7,852 nucleotides of DNA from Syntrophaceae bacterium (GTDB taxonomy: Bacteria; Desulfobacterota; Syntrophia; Syntrophales; UBA2185). Below, piece by piece: positions 6,242 to 7,852 of this stretch (position 1 is the first letter of the stretch; each line of letters starts with the position of its first letter). The stretch is from positions 1-7,852 of the forward strand of contig DNUI01000052.1 in assembly GCA_003508565.1 (NCBI GenBank). Direction: 5' to 3'. Both the position numbers and the translations under genes were made by a program. The notes beneath the pieces were generated by a model that did not search any database, was not told where the DNA came from, and saw only the letters and a list, made by a program, of their open reading frames with translations.

Positions 6242-7852
6242 CTACTTGCTTGCTATGTAAATGTCCTTGTACTGCTCCCTGATGACCTTCTTGTCGATTT
6301 TTCCCACACTGGTTTTAGGAATAGCGTCGACAAACATCACTGCCTCGGGAAGCTGCCACTTGGCGAATTTCTTGCTCATGAGGTGCGCAAGAATATCCTC
6401 TTTCGATACTTTTTCTTTCTGATCCGGTCTCAGCACCACCAGGGCAATGGGCCTCTCCTCCCATTTCGGATGGCTGACACCGGTCACAGCCGCGTCGGCA
6501 ACCGCCGGGTGGGAAACAATTTCGTTTTCCATGTCCACGGAAGAAATCCATTCGCCGCCGCTCTTTATGAGGTCTTTCACCCGGTCGGTAATCTTTACGT
6601 ACCCTTCTTCATCTATCGTGCCCGCATCCCCGCTTTTCCAGTATCCGTCTGCGGTGAACTGCCCTTCCGTTCCGGGGGCATTGTAGTATTTTGCCGCAAT
6701 CCAGGGGCCCCGAATAAGAATCTCACCCGAAGCTTTTCCGTCCCAGGGAAGTTCTTTTCCCGTGGGATCCGCTATCTTCACATCGAGTCCCACGACGGCA
6801 TAGCCCTGCTTACGCTTAATGTCCCAACGTTGCTCTTCCGAATATGTCTCTTCCAGCCATGGCTTGAGGCGATTGATGGTAACCAGGGGAGTGGTCTCCG
6901 TCGCGCCATAGGCATGAATAATCTCGGCGCCGGTCAGGTCATACAAACCCTTCATCAATGCCACGGGAGGCTCCGTTGCGCCGGAGAGGAGTCGGGCGCC
7001 TCTGAAATCGGGTTTCACGTCCATCTTCTTGATATATTCAAACATGGGCATGAAGATGGCAGGAGCTCCGTCACCCACCGTCACTTTTTCCGATACCATG
7101 ATCTCTACAAGAGGACCTAAATCGGTGGCCGTGTACCTTCCGGGAAGAAGAAGCTTTGATCCAGCCATGGTAGCCGCCTGAGGAGTACCCCAACCCATAG
7201 CATGAAACATGGGAACGATCTGAAAGAAGCAGTCCCGGTATGACAACTCCCCGCTTAATGCGATGGCCGCAGAATGGAGATACACATTGCGGTGGGAATA
7301 ATAGACTCCTTTGGGATTCCCGGTTGTCCCTGTGGTATAACAGGCGGCATATGCCGATCTTTCATCCAGATTGGGCCATTCAATATCATCTTTGGCTGCC
7401 GCGAGAATTTCTTCGTAACTGTAAATAGGGGTGAGCTTTGTTTTGACATCACCCAGTTTCTTGTCGGTTAAAATAACCCAGCCTCTGACTGTTTTGCACA
7501 GAGGGGCAATGGCTTCCGCGATCGGGATCAGTGTCTCATCAACGAAGATTAACTGTGCTTCCGCATGATTGACAACAAAACTTAACTCCGGCGGTGATAA
7601 TCTCAGGTTCATCTGGAGAAGGACCGCCCCTGAGCCCGGAATGCCGAAATCCATTTCATAGTATCTGTAGGTGTTCCATTCGAGCACCCCGACACGATCA
7701 CCTATTTTTACCCCCAGATCATAGAGGGCGTTGGCAAGCCTCTTGATTCTTGCATATGCGTCCTGGTAGGTATAGCGATGCATGCTGCCATCCGCTTTTC
7801 TCGTAACAATTTGCTGTTTGCCGAAATTTCGTGCGCCGTGCTTGATGATATT
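6242..7852 (-). CDS. AMP-forming fatty-acyl-CoA ligase (5' end outside window)
   Basis: This enzyme activates a free carboxylic acid with ATP and CoA to acyl-CoA, the entry step to beta-oxidation; it is likely cytoplasmic or membrane-associated, with no transmembrane segment visible. The frame is open to the right edge: upstream of the Met at 7783 the codons read NIIKHGARNFGKQQIVTRKADGS, a normal N-terminal block of long-chain acyl-CoA synthetases, so that Met is internal and the true start is beyond 7852. 536 residues are visible. In that numbering the motifs are the ATP loop YTTGTTGNPKG (172-182), YGATETTP (315-322), YWKSGDAG with Asp409, TDRVKDLIKSGGEW with Arg424, and the adenylation Lys518 in PKTSVGKIDKK. 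The family runs about 540-560 residues, so only a few residues are missing. It is convergent with the beta-oxidation genes and so separately transcribed. Acid specificity (medium, long or aromatic) is not decided. Confidence 0.94.
   Translation of the reverse strand, partial: NIIKHGARNFGKQQIVTRKADGSMHRYTYQDAYARIKRLANALYDLGVKIGDRVGVLEWNTYRYYEMDFGIPGSGAVLLQMNLRLSPPELSFVVNHAEAQLIFVDETLIPIAEAIAPLCKTVRGWVILTDKKLGDVKTKLTPIYSYEEILAAAKDDIEWPNLDERSAYAACYTTGTTGNPKGVYYSHRNVYLHSAAIALSGELSYRDCFFQIVPMFHAMGWGTPQAATMAGSKLLLPGRYTATDLGPLVEIMVSEKVTVGDGAPAIFMPMFEYIKKMDVKPDFRGARLLSGATEPPVALMKGLYDLTGAEIIHAYGATETTPLVTINRLKPWLEETYSEEQRWDIKRKQGYAVVGLDVKIADPTGKELPWDGKASGEILIRGPWIAAKYYNAPGTEGQFTADGYWKSGDAGTIDEEGYVKITDRVKDLIKSGGEWISSVDMENEIVSHPAVADAAVTGVSHPKWEERPIALVVLRPDQKEKVSKEDILAHLMSKKFAKWQLPEAVMFVDAIPKTSVGKIDKKVIREQYKDIYIASK

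Noticed and set aside
6197..7120. Long + strand open frame (307 codons) opposite the ligase gene
   Set aside because: It is fully antisense to a ligase with all family motifs, begins inside the hairpin, has no ribosome site, and its translation shows no recognisable domain.
6242..7783. Ligase as a complete gene starting at 7783
   Set aside because: The frame continues to 7852 with typical N-terminal synthetase sequence; the Met at 7783 is internal.
1..7852. CRISPR arrays, tRNA or rRNA genes, transposase genes, defence systems
   Set aside because: No regularly spaced repeats, no RNA gene signatures and no such coding sequence were seen; all long frames are explained by metabolic enzymes.

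Overview
The window holds a bacterial fatty-acid (acyl-CoA) degradation cluster. Five genes are on the + strand and one convergent gene is on the - strand. Genes are dense, Shine-Dalgarno sites are strong, there are no introns, and base composition looks moderate. This clearly indicates a bacterium. The gene set (thioesterase, thiolase, LCAD-like acyl-CoA dehydrogenase, FadB/FadJ-type fusion enzyme, acyl-CoA ligase, short-type citrate synthase) plus an intergenic GTCATTCC/GGAATGAC palindromic repeat would fit a deltaproteobacterial (Desulfobacterota-like) genome. That placement is inference from style, not a sequence match.

Layout. 1-684: the C-terminal 227 residues of a citrate / 2-methylcitrate synthase, cut by the left edge and followed by a probable terminator hairpin (685-726). 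727-962: a non-coding stretch with a TATAAT box, two small inverted repeats and a doubtful 28-codon ORF. 963-1367: a PaaI-like hotdog thioesterase. 1440-2660: a thiolase. 2675-3820: an acyl-CoA dehydrogenase starting 14 bp after the thiolase. 3821-4030: a 210-bp gap occupied by a REP/MITE-like palindromic element (3858-3950). 4031-6169: a 712-residue enoyl-CoA hydratase / 3-hydroxyacyl-CoA dehydrogenase. 6179-6208: a perfect 11-bp hairpin between convergent genes. 6242-7852 (-): an AMP-forming fatty-acyl-CoA ligase whose N-terminus lies beyond the right edge.

How the genes fit together. The ligase activates a free acid to acyl-CoA, the dehydrogenase makes the 2-enoyl-CoA, the fusion enzyme hydrates and oxidises it to 3-ketoacyl-CoA, and the thiolase releases acetyl-CoA. 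The citrate synthase can draw off acetyl-CoA (or propionyl-CoA), and the thioesterase can hydrolyse acyl-CoA to free CoA. Electron-transfer flavoprotein genes and a regulator are not in the window.

All complete enzymes keep their expected catalytic residues, and I see no frameshift. I found no evidence of a previously undescribed system. The points most worth a second look are the intergenic palindromic element with flanking 10-bp repeats, the thiolase's altered active-site signature, the alternative position of the dehydrogenase's catalytic Glu, and the leader before the thioesterase.
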